A DNA stretch of 5,379 nucleotides from Oscillospiraceae bacterium (GTDB lineage: Bacteria > Bacillota > Clostridia > Oscillospirales > Ruminococcaceae). Position 1 is the stretch's first letter. Every line of letters starts with the position of its first letter. Shown piece after piece: positions 1 to 5,236 of the stretch. The DNA lies in the NCBI GenBank assembly GCA_019416775.1, contig DXWR01000234.1, positions 1-5,379 on the forward strand. The letters run 5' to 3'. The notes below the pieces were generated by a model. It had not been told where the DNA came from, did not search any database, and worked only from the letters and a program-made list of their open reading frames with translations. The translations under genes and the position numbers were made by a program.

Positions 1-23
1 GTTTTGGGTGAACCAAATTTTCT

Positions 24-33
24 GGAAAGGAAG
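24..33 (+). promoter_or_regulatory. Ribosome binding site of pgk
   Basis: The purine run GGAAAGGAAG ends eight bases before the pgk ATG at 42. It is a serviceable but not perfect Shine-Dalgarno sequence. No promoter can be recognised in the 41 visible bases before the gene, which suits co-transcription from an upstream gene outside the window. Confidence 0.75.
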
Positions 34-41
34 TTTTTCCC

Positions 42-1253
42 ATGGCAAAATTAAACAAGAAAACCGTAGAAGATCTGGACGTCGCCGGCAAGCGGGTGCT
101 GGTGCGGTGCGATTTTAACGTACCGTTGAAGAACGGCGTCATCACCGATGAAAACCGGATTGTGGCTGCTCTGCCCACCATTCAGTATTTGATTGACAAG
201 GGTGCCAAGGTCATCCTCTGCTCTCACCTGGGCAAGCCCAAAGGCGAACCCAAGCCGGAACTGAGCCTGGCTCCTGTGGCCAAGCGCCTGAGCGAAAAGC
301 TGGGCAAGGAAGTGGTCTTTGCTGCCGATCCCACCGTGGTAGGGGAAAACGCCAAGAAAGCTGTGGCGGAAATGAAAGACGGCGATGTGGTGCTGCTGGA
401 AAACACCCGTTACCGCGCCGAAGAAACCAAGAACGGGGATGCTTTCTCCGAAGAACTGGCCAGCCTGTGCGATGTGTTTGTCAATGACGCTTTCGGCACT
501 GCACACCGTGCTCACTGCTCCAACGTGGGTGTGGCCAGCAAGGTGAAGGAATCCGCCATCGGCTACCTGATGGAAAAGGAAGTCAAATACCTGGGCAACG
601 CCGTGGAAGATCCGGTGCGTCCCTTCGTCACCATCCTGGGCGGCGCCAAAGTGGCGGACAAGCTCAACGTGATTGAAAATCTGCTGAACAAAGCTGACAC
701 CCTGATCATCGGCGGCGGTATGAGCTACACCTTCCTGAAGGCTAAGGGCTACGAAGTGGGTACCTCTTTGGTGGACGACACCAAGATCGACTACTGCAAG
801 GACATGATGAAGAAAGCCGAGGAAAAGGGCGTTAAGCTGCTGCTGCCGGTGGACTGCACCATTGTCAAGGATTTCCCCGATCCCATCGACGCAGAGGTGG
901 AAATCCAGCATGTGGACGCGGACAAGATTCCGGCAGACATGATGAGCTTGGACATCGGTCCCAAGACCGCAGAATTGTACGCTAATGAAGTGAAGAGCGC
1001 CAAGACTGTGGTTTGGAACGGCCCCATGGGCGTGTTTGAGAACCCCACCCTGGCTGCCGGCACCATCGCTGTGGCCAAGAGCCTGGCCGAAACCGACGCT
1101 ACCACCATCATCGGCGGCGGCGACAGCGCAGCTGCGGTAAACAACCTGGGCTTTGGAGATAAGATGAGCCACATTTCTACCGGCGGCGGCGCTTCTCTGG
1201 AGTTCCTGGAAGGGAAGGAACTCCCCGGCATCGCTGCGGTGGACGACAAATAA
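42..1253 (+). CDS. pgk: Phosphoglycerate kinase
   Basis: Cytosolic glycolytic enzyme that transfers the acyl phosphate of 1,3-bisphosphoglycerate to ADP, giving 3-phosphoglycerate and ATP. The 403-residue product has the usual length of bacterial Pgk. Visible family motifs, in order: VRCDFNVPL at residues 21-29 with substrate-binding D24 and N26, R39, SHLGKPKG at 61-68 with H62, NTRYR near 121 with R123, DAFGTAHR at 149-156, GGAKVADK near 200 with K203, GPKT at 306-309, WNGPMGVFE at 325-333 with nucleotide-binding E333, GGGDSAAA at 358-365 and GGGAS at 381-385. Nothing essential is missing. The ATG follows a GGAAAGGAAG ribosome binding site (24-33) by eight bases, and the family N-terminus fits this start. 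Two tandem TAA stops end it. It is first of three + strand glycolytic genes; only 41 bases lie upstream, so its promoter and upstream neighbour (often gap) are not visible. Confidence 0.98.
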   Translation: MAKLNKKTVEDLDVAGKRVLVRCDFNVPLKNGVITDENRIVAALPTIQYLIDKGAKVILCSHLGKPKGEPKPELSLAPVAKRLSEKLGKEVVFAADPTVVGENAKKAVAEMKDGDVVLLENTRYRAEETKNGDAFSEELASLCDVFVNDAFGTAHRAHCSNVGVASKVKESAIGYLMEKEVKYLGNAVEDPVRPFVTILGGAKVADKLNVIENLLNKADTLIIGGGMSYTFLKAKGYEVGTSLVDDTKIDYCKDMMKKAEEKGVKLLLPVDCTIVKDFPDPIDAEVEIQHVDADKIPADMMSLDIGPKTAELYANEVKSAKTVVWNGPMGVFENPTLAAGTIAVAKSLAETDATTIIGGGDSAAAVNNLGFGDKMSHISTGGGASLEFLEGKELPGIAAVDDK

Positions 1254-1260
1254 TAAATTC

Positions 1261-1331
1261 CGAAAGCACGGAAAGGGTGGCACGAAAGGCGCAGGACGCA
1301 TCTGGCGCACACCCTTTCCGCCTTTTCGTTT
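1261..1331 (+). terminator. Long hairpin after pgk, possible terminator or attenuator
   Basis: A perfect 11-bp stem pairs CGGAAAGGGTG (1269-1279) with CACCCTTTCCG (1310-1320). An outer short stem (CGAAA 1261-1265 with TTTCG 1324-1328) and an inner GCGC/GCGC helix (1289-1292 with 1305-1308) can stack on it. The 11 bases after the main stem contain seven Ts, interrupted by CG, so it resembles an intrinsic terminator with an imperfect U-tract. It starts seven bases after the tandem pgk stops. It could terminate partly and lower tpiA expression, or stabilise the pgk message 3' end. The rest of the gap, to 1439, has a weak ACCGC/GCGGT hairpin (1361-1382) and no gene. Confidence 0.45.
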
Positions 1332-1427
1332 CAAAACGGGGAGCAACAGGACGCCGCTTTACCGCTCCGGCCGTCAGGCGGTGTTTTCCCTGGACGAAAT
1401 GTGGCAACACACAACACAATGAGAAAT

Positions 1428-1432
1428 GAGGG
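1428..1432 (+). promoter_or_regulatory. Ribosome binding site of tpiA
   Basis: GAGGG lies seven bases before the ATG at 1440. It supports that start, which also places the family NWKMN motif at the expected distance from the N-terminus. Confidence 0.7.
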
Positions 1433-1439
1433 TATTTGA

Positions 1440-2246
1440 ATGAATAAATCGCTTCGCCGTGCCGTCATTGCCGGCAACTGGAAGATGAACGAAACCCGTG
1501 CGGAGGCCAAGGCCTTGCTGGAGGAAATGGTCCCCTCCATCCTCAATGCAGATTGCGATATCGTCTTCTGCGTCCCCTACACCAATCTGGAAACGGTGGC
1601 GGATATGACCCGGGTCACCCGGATCAAAGTGGGGGCGGAAAACGTCCACTATGCTTCCAGCGGCGCATTCACCGGGGAGATCAGCGCCGAAATGCTCTGC
1701 GAACTGGGGGTCCGCTATGTGATTGTGGGCCACTCGGAACGCCGCCGTTTTTACGGAGACACCGACGAAACGGTAAACCTGCGGGCCAAAGCCACCATCA
1801 ACGCGGGCATGACCGCCATTATCTGCGTGGGCGAAATGCTCTCCGAACGGGAGCACGGGGTCACCAACGAAGTGGTTGCCATGCAGACTAAAATCGCCTT
1901 GGAAGGCATCAAGCAGGAATCCATGAAGAACGTGATCATCGCCTATGAACCGGTTTGGGCCATCGGCACCGGCCGCACTCCTACCGTCCAGCAGGCCAAC
2001 GACGTCTGCAAACTCATCCGCAACACGGTGGCCGGCCTCTACGATCAGGCCACGGCGGACGGATTGACCATCCTCTACGGCGGTTCCATGAATCCGAAAA
2101 ATTGCGAAGAGCTGCTCAGCGAGCCGGACATCGACGGCGGTTTGATTGGTGGTTCTTCCTTGAAGGCCGACGAATTCTCCGCCATTGTGGCGGTGGCTTC
2201 CCGGCTGGGATACGGGAATGATGCTGCGAAAAAAGAGGCGGAATAA
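1440..2246 (+). CDS. tpiA: Triosephosphate isomerase
   Basis: Cytosolic TIM-barrel enzyme that interconverts dihydroxyacetone phosphate and glyceraldehyde 3-phosphate. The 268-residue product is slightly longer than the usual 250 or so, mainly through a charged C-terminal tail (KKEAE). Catalytic residues are intact: substrate-binding N13 and K15 in GNWKMN (12-17), electrophile H98 in VGHSERR (96-102), and general base E170 in AYEPVWAIGTG (168-178), which begins the mobile loop 6. Phosphate-binding GGS (214-216) and GGSS (237-240) are present. The start follows GAGGG by seven bases and matches the family N-terminus. It lies 186 bases after pgk across a hairpin-rich gap and 232 bases before gpmI. 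No independent promoter was convincing, so transcription with pgk is likely but possibly attenuated. Confidence 0.98.
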   Translation: MNKSLRRAVIAGNWKMNETRAEAKALLEEMVPSILNADCDIVFCVPYTNLETVADMTRVTRIKVGAENVHYASSGAFTGEISAEMLCELGVRYVIVGHSERRRFYGDTDETVNLRAKATINAGMTAIICVGEMLSEREHGVTNEVVAMQTKIALEGIKQESMKNVIIAYEPVWAIGTGRTPTVQQANDVCKLIRNTVAGLYDQATADGLTILYGGSMNPKNCEELLSEPDIDGGLIGGSSLKADEFSAIVAVASRLGYGNDAAKKEAE

Positions 2247-2282
2247 AGAAAGTTTCTGTTTTTTTGGAAGACAATGATTTCT

Positions 2283-2317
2283 TTTTGCAGGGGCCAATCT
2301 CGTTGGCTTTTGCAAAG
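2283..2317 (+). other. Stable hairpin in the tpiA-gpmI gap (1 of 3)
   Basis: GCAGGGGCCAA (2287-2297) pairs with TTGGCTTTTGC (2303-2313) over 11 bp, three of them G-U, around the loop tctcg. Flanking T and A runs (2284-2286 with 2314-2316) lengthen the stem to 14 bp. Viewed only as GCCAA/TTGGC followed by TTTT it is a minimal terminator, but the Ts pair back into the stem and no U-tract follows. I therefore read it as mRNA structure rather than a clear terminator. Confidence 0.45.
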
Positions 2318-2324
2318 CAGCATA

Positions 2325-2345
2325 GCGGCCGTTTTGTTTGGCCGC
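2325..2345 (+). other. GC-rich hairpin in the tpiA-gpmI gap (2 of 3)
   Basis: GCGGCC (2325-2330) pairs perfectly with GGCCGC (2340-2345) around the T-rich nine-base loop gttttgttt. No U-tract follows, so termination is unlikely. It begins eight bases after the previous hairpin. Confidence 0.4.
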
Positions 2346-2360
2346 CGAGAGGGAATATGG

Positions 2361-2393
2361 GCAGATGGAATGCCTGTCGGCTTCATTCCCTGC
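2361..2393 (+). other. Bulged hairpin in the tpiA-gpmI gap (3 of 3)
   Basis: GCAG (2361-2364) pairs with CTGC (2390-2393), GGAATG (2367-2372) with CATTCC (2384-2389), and CC (2373-2374) with GG (2379-2380). The two bulges are the AT at 2365-2366 and the CTT at 2381-2383. There is no U-tract. The remaining 85 bases before gpmI are less structured and AT-rich, with no convincing promoter. Confidence 0.4.
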
Positions 2394-2464
2394 ACCTCTG
2401 CAATGCCTTCGGAAAGCGATCTTCGATTTTATTTCTGAAAAGGCACGATCTAAATTTTAATGTT

Positions 2465-2481
2465 AGGAGGTTTTTCTGTTG
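2465..2481 (+). promoter_or_regulatory. Consensus ribosome binding site with TTG start of gpmI
   Basis: A perfect AGGAGG (2465-2470) lies eight bases before the TTG at 2479-2481. The nearby ATG at 2460 is out of frame and precedes the ribosome binding site, so TTG is the only sensible start. The product then begins MKRPIALIIMDGFG, as mutases of this family do. Confidence 0.88.
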
Positions 2482-4002
2482 AAACGACCTATTGCACTGA
2501 TTATCATGGACGGTTTTGGCCACAATCCTTCCGATTACGGCAACGCCATCGCCGCTGCCAACAAGCCTAACCTGGAACGGCTGAAAGACCTGGGCAGCAT
2601 GACCTATATCGGAGCCTCCGGCCTGGATGTGGGTCTGCCCGACGGCCAGATGGGCAACTCCGAAGTGGGCCACACCAACATCGGCGCCGGCCGGGTGGTG
2701 TACCAGGAACTGACCCGAATCACCAAGTCCATTCAGGACGGGGACTTCTTCCAAAATCCCGCTTTGGTGAAGGCTATGGAAAATTGCAAGGAAAAGGATT
2801 CTTCCCTCCACCTCATGGGTTTGCTCAGCGACGGCGGGGTCCACTCTCACTTTGACCACCTGGTGGGCCTGCTCACCATGGCCAAAAAGTTTGGGCTCAC
2901 CAAGGTATACGTCCATTGCTTTATGGATGGCCGTGACGTGCCCCCTACTTCCGGTAAGGAATACGTCCAGAAACTACTGGACACCATGAAGGAGCTGGGC
3001 GTGGGCCAGATCGCTTCCATTATGGGCCGGTACTATGCCATGGACCGGGATAACCGCTGGGAGCGGGTGGAAAAGGCCTATAAAGTGCTGGTATTGGGCG
3101 AAGGTAATGTGAACCTGGATCCGGTGGATACCATGGACAAGTCCTATGCCGCCGACGTCACCGATGAATTTGTGGTACCCACGGTCTGCTGCCAGGGTGG
3201 ACGGATCAGCGAAAATGACAGCGTGGTGTTCTTTAACTTCCGTCCCGACCGTGCCCGGGAAATTACCCGGACTCTGGTAGACGACGACTTCACCGGCTTT
3301 GCCCGTCCCAAGGGACGGTTCCCCCTGTACTACGTCTGCATGACCCAGTACGACGCCACCATGCCCAATGTGGATGTGGCCTTTAAGCCAGAAAAACTCA
3401 CCAATATCTTTGGCGAATATATCGCCAGCAAGGGCCTGACCCAGCTGCGCATCGCCGAAACCGAGAAGTACGCTCATGTGACCTTCTTCTTCAACGGCGG
3501 CGTAGAGGCGGAATTCTCCGGCGAAGACCGGGCGCTGATTAAGTCTCCCAGCGTGGCCACCTATGACCTGAAGCCGGAGATGAGCGCCTACGAAGTCTGC
3601 GACGAAGTGGTGAAGCGAATCGAAAGCGATAAGTACGACGTGATCATCCTCAACTACGCCAACTGCGACATGGTGGGCCACACCGGTGTGTTCGATGCCG
3701 CTAAGGCCGCGGTGGAGGCAGTGGATACCTGCGTGGGCCGCACCGTGGACGCTATTCTGGCGAAGGGCGGAGTGGCGCTGGTCACTGCCGACCACGGCAA
3801 CGCCGACCAGATGTACGAAGCGGACGGCTCTCCCTTCACCGCTCACACCACCAACCCGGTGCCGCTGATTGTAGTGGGCCTGGGCAAGGTGAAGCTGCGG
3901 GACGGCGGACGGCTGGCAGACTTGGCTCCCACCATGCTGAAGATTATGGGATTGGAACAGCCTAAGGAAATGACCGGCCAGAGCATCTTGGTGGATGAAT
4001 AA
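2479..4002 (+). CDS. gpmI: 2,3-bisphosphoglycerate-independent phosphoglycerate mutase
   Basis: Cytosolic, metal-dependent enzyme of the alkaline phosphatase superfamily that interconverts 3- and 2-phosphoglycerate through a phosphoserine intermediate. The 507 residues match the family length. The phosphatase domain is split (about 1-75 and 315-507) around the transferase domain (about 76-310). By comparison with the known Geobacillus enzyme, every key residue is present: metal ligands D11, S61 (the phosphorylated serine, in MGNSEVGH), D397, H401, D438, H439 and H456; substrate residues H122, D153, R184, R190, R255, R258 and K330. It starts at TTG behind a perfect AGGAGG. It is last in the glycolytic cluster, and a strong terminator begins 16 bases after its stop. 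In Bacillus this enzyme needs Mn and is pH sensitive, which lets spores store 3-phosphoglycerate; whether that holds here is inference. Confidence 0.98.
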   Translation: MKRPIALIIMDGFGHNPSDYGNAIAAANKPNLERLKDLGSMTYIGASGLDVGLPDGQMGNSEVGHTNIGAGRVVYQELTRITKSIQDGDFFQNPALVKAMENCKEKDSSLHLMGLLSDGGVHSHFDHLVGLLTMAKKFGLTKVYVHCFMDGRDVPPTSGKEYVQKLLDTMKELGVGQIASIMGRYYAMDRDNRWERVEKAYKVLVLGEGNVNLDPVDTMDKSYAADVTDEFVVPTVCCQGGRISENDSVVFFNFRPDRAREITRTLVDDDFTGFARPKGRFPLYYVCMTQYDATMPNVDVAFKPEKLTNIFGEYIASKGLTQLRIAETEKYAHVTFFFNGGVEAEFSGEDRALIKSPSVATYDLKPEMSAYEVCDEVVKRIESDKYDVIILNYANCDMVGHTGVFDAAKAAVEAVDTCVGRTVDAILAKGGVALVTADHGNADQMYEADGSPFTAHTTNPVPLIVVGLGKVKLRDGGRLADLAPTMLKIMGLEQPKEMTGQSILVDE

Positions 4003-4017
4003 TATATAGTTTTCGGT

Positions 4018-4080
4018 GCAGCCTTTTACAAAAGGCTGCTGGGGTGCAGGGGTAAAACCCCTGCATCTTTCTTTTTGCCT
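4018..4080 (+). terminator. Two-hairpin intrinsic terminator of the pgk-tpiA-gpmI cluster
   Basis: Hairpin 1 pairs GCAGCCTTT (4018-4026) with AAAGGCTGC (4031-4039). After TGGGG, hairpin 2 pairs TGCAGGGGT (4045-4053) with ACCCCTGCA (4057-4065) around AAA. It is followed by the T-rich TCTTTCTTTTTG (4066-4077). The second hairpin plus U-tract is a classic Rho-independent terminator; the first is an extra stem directly in front. It has the same architecture as the facing terminator of sleB. Confidence 0.9.
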
Positions 4081-4200
4081 TGATGTGTGGTATTCGTTGA
4101 TTGCTGCTGCCTGGGATACCCACGGACAATTCTAATGCCTCCATTCGTTTTGTCCCTGCGCCTTCCAGGCTAAAGTAACCGGCAAAGTGCGAATCGGTTC
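4081..4200. other. Gene-free stretch between the two facing terminators
   Basis: I see no gene, tRNA or convincing promoter in these 120 bases on either strand. Open frames crossing it run into the terminators on both sides and have no ribosome binding site. A weak AACCG/CGGTT pair (4177-4181 with 4195-4199) lies next to the sleB terminator. Confidence 0.5.
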
Positions 4201-4238
4201 CAAAAAACAAAAAAGATGCGGGGGCTTCACCCCCCACA
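4201..4238 (-). terminator. Intrinsic terminator of sleB (minus strand)
   Basis: Read on the minus strand, TGTGGGGG (4238-4231) pairs with CCCCCGCA (4224-4217) over 8 bp, one of them U-G, around a six-base loop. It is followed by TCTTTTTTGTTTTTTG, a long U-tract. It lies about 45 bases after the sleB stop and is a strong intrinsic terminator. Confidence 0.9.
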
Positions 4239-4244
4239 CCCCGA

Positions 4245-4266
4245 GAAACTTTTTCAAAAAAGTTTC
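4245..4266 (-). repeat. 22-bp palindrome in front of the sleB terminator
   Basis: GAAACTTTTT and AAAAAGTTTC form a perfect 10-2-10 inverted repeat, able to form a hairpin of about 9 bp in the sleB transcript. It sits seven bases before the terminator stem and has the same 10-2-10 geometry as the first hairpin of the gpmI terminator, so it is probably part of one bipartite terminator element. Similar GAAACTTTTT palindromes are, as I recall, common between genes in Clostridia; I cannot check this here. Confidence 0.75.
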
Positions 4267-4282
4267 ATCAAAGACTTCCAGG

Positions 4283-4963
4283 TTAACTGCAAAACAGATG
4301 CTTTCCGATGCGCTTAATCACCGGCCGAGTGCGAATCCAGGCATTGCTGGTCTTGTCCGGATTATAATAGTAGATGGCGCCGCCGCTGGGGTCCCAGCCG
4401 TTTAAGGCGTCTCGGGCTGCTTGGTAGGCGGAATCCGCAATGGGTTCGTTAAACTGCCCGTCGGTAATGGCGGTGAAGGCCCCGGGCTGGTAGATCACCC
4501 CCGCTAAGGTGTCGGGAAAGGAGGGGTGGGCGATGCGGTTGAGGACGCAGGCTCCTACCGCTACCTGCCCTTCATAGGTTTCTCCTCGGGCTTCCGCCGA
4601 GATGATCCGGGCCAAAAGATAGACGTTGCTGTCGGTGGCCGCCGGGATCTCTCCTACGGTGATCCCCAGTTTTTTCAAAGTAGCCGGTCCGGCAATGCCG
4701 TCTGCCGTCAAACCGTTGGCTCTTTGATAGCGGATTACCGCATCTCGGGTGGCGCTGCCGTAGATGCCGTCGATGCTTCCGTTATAGAGTCCGTACTCTT
4801 TCAGTTTTTCCTGAACGGCTTTGACTTCATTTCCCCGGCTGCCCATTTGGGACAGGGTGCTTTGAATTTGGTATTCCTGGGTAAAATAATGAATGCCTCC
4901 CAACAGCAGCGCTGCGCAGAGCAGTACAATGATCAGGCGGATGGCCGCCGTTTTTCCCTTCAT
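4283..4963 (-). CDS. sleB: SleB-like spore cortex-lytic enzyme
   Basis: Peptidoglycan hydrolase expected to act on the muramic-lactam-containing cortex during spore germination. The 226-residue product has a hydrophobic N-terminal helix (about 8-27, signal peptide or membrane anchor, no obvious cleavage site), a peptidoglycan-binding domain (about 41-99, with the DGIYGSAT and DGIAGPAT repeats) and a C-terminal SleB/Hydrolase_2 domain (about 115-226). That domain has ISAEARGE (121-128) with presumed catalytic E124, NRI (142-144), QF (170-171) and C-terminal IGKHLFCS. The start is the ATG at 4963, because AAAGGGAGGA lies seven bases upstream; a GTG 20 codons earlier has no ribosome binding site. 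Bacillus SleB is around 300 residues with a longer linker, so this is a compact form. No ypeB partner is visible. It converges on gpmI and diverges from the rRNA promoters. A CwlJ-like or vegetative role for this family member cannot be excluded. Confidence 0.9.
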   Translation of the reverse strand: MKGKTAAIRLIIVLLCAALLLGGIHYFTQEYQIQSTLSQMGSRGNEVKAVQEKLKEYGLYNGSIDGIYGSATRDAVIRYQRANGLTADGIAGPATLKKLGITVGEIPAATDSNVYLLARIISAEARGETYEGQVAVGACVLNRIAHPSFPDTLAGVIYQPGAFTAITDGQFNEPIADSAYQAARDALNGWDPSGGAIYYYNPDKTSNAWIRTRPVIKRIGKHLFCS

Positions 4964-4970
4964 GCCGGAT

Positions 4971-4980
4971 TCCTCCCTTT
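4971..4980 (-). promoter_or_regulatory. Ribosome binding site of sleB
   Basis: On the minus strand AAAGGGAGGA ends seven bases before the ATG at 4963-4961. It decides the start against the longer GTG reading at 5023. I found no convincing sigma-A, sigma-E or sigma-G promoter upstream. Confidence 0.88.
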
Positions 4981-5092
4981 GGGTGTTTTTCCTATCCTGT
5001 CCTGTTTTTTTGGAGGTATACACTGTTTCAAGGAATGATTTCTACCTATTTTTGCGTTATTTTCTTGGAATCTTGTTTTATTGACCTAGTTT

Positions 5093-5138
5093 AAAAAAGT
5101 GCTTGACATTTTGGGGGTGAGATGGTAAACTAATCAAG
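5093..5138 (+). promoter_or_regulatory. Promoter P1 of a probable rRNA operon
   Basis: TTGACA (5103-5108) and TAAACT (5126-5131) are 17 bases apart, with TGG directly before the -10 as an extended -10. AAAAAA (5093-5098) sits four bases upstream of the -35, where an UP element would contact the polymerase alpha subunits. The predicted start, seven bases after the -10, is G5138. The layout matches P2 point for point. Confidence 0.8.
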
Positions 5139-5168
5139 TCGCCGCGAGAGAGAACAACTTGAGGTTCG

Positions 5169-5196
5169 AAAAAAATCTCAAAAAAATCTCAAAAAA
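5169..5196 (+). promoter_or_regulatory. Phased A-tracts upstream of P2 (UP-element-like)
   Basis: The 11-mer AAAAAAATCTC occurs twice in tandem (5169-5179, 5180-5190) and is followed by AAAAAA (5191-5196). The A-tracts recur every 10-11 bases, about one helical turn, and cover roughly -67 to -40 relative to the predicted P2 start. This is the place and composition of an rRNA-type UP element and would also bend the DNA. Confidence 0.65.
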
Positions 5197-5200
5197 CCCC

Positions 5201-5236
5201 TTGACAAAGAGGTTTGGATGTGGTAAAATAAATAAG
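5201..5236 (+). promoter_or_regulatory. Promoter P2 of a probable rRNA operon
   Basis: A perfect TTGACA (5201-5206) and TAAAAT (5224-5229, five of six consensus bases) are 17 bases apart, with TGG directly before the -10. The predicted start is G5236. In Bacillus, rRNA promoters that start with G respond to the GTP pool and so to (p)ppGpp; a G at the equivalent place in both promoters fits this, as inference. It lies 98 bases downstream of P1 and is the stronger of the two by consensus. Confidence 0.85.

Noticed and set aside
51..1346. A 431-residue open frame on the minus strand covering all of pgk, plus similar long antisense frames over tpiA (1374-2315) and gpmI (2974-3846).
   Set aside because: They mirror the codon structure of strongly supported + strand genes, are rich in His, Val, Gly and Phe in the manner of antisense artefacts, show no family motif, and lack ribosome binding sites that I could see.
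2264..2482. A 72-codon TTG-start frame in the tpiA-gpmI gap whose TGA overlaps the gpmI TTG start.
   Set aside because: No ribosome binding site precedes it, it runs through three hairpins, and the product resembles no family. The four-base overlap with gpmI is suggestive of coupling but can arise by chance.
4178..4337. ACCGGC-N3-GTGCGAATC occurs at 4178-4195 and again in the end of sleB at 4320-4337, as if a piece of the gene were duplicated.
   Set aside because: Similarity does not extend beyond 18 bases, and a rough estimate shows matches of this quality are expected by chance in a window of this size.
4187..4405. Open frames through the terminators (4187-4405 on +, 3962-4237 on -), with peptide text such as GGFTPHTPRNFFKKV.
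   Set aside because: The peptides are translations of terminator hairpins. Such text is, as I recall, a frequent false annotation in Clostridia. No ribosome binding site supports them.
4964..5023. An N-terminal extension of SleB from a GTG at 5023.
   Set aside because: It adds a hydrophilic stretch before the membrane helix and has no ribosome binding site, whereas the ATG at 4963 has an excellent one.
4526..5038. A 170-codon + strand frame opposite sleB.
   Set aside because: It lies antisense to a gene with clear SleB domains and a strong ribosome binding site, and shows no recognisable motif.
5024..5102. Weak sigma-G-like and sigma-A-like boxes on the minus strand upstream of sleB (for example TATACC near 5017, AATAACG near 5057).
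   Set aside because: None has both boxes at acceptable match and spacing, so no promoter was called.
5081..5109. TTGACC upstream of P1 as a further -35 element.
   Set aside because: At 17 bases it would pair with TGACAT, which matches only three -10 positions and overlaps the P1 -35.
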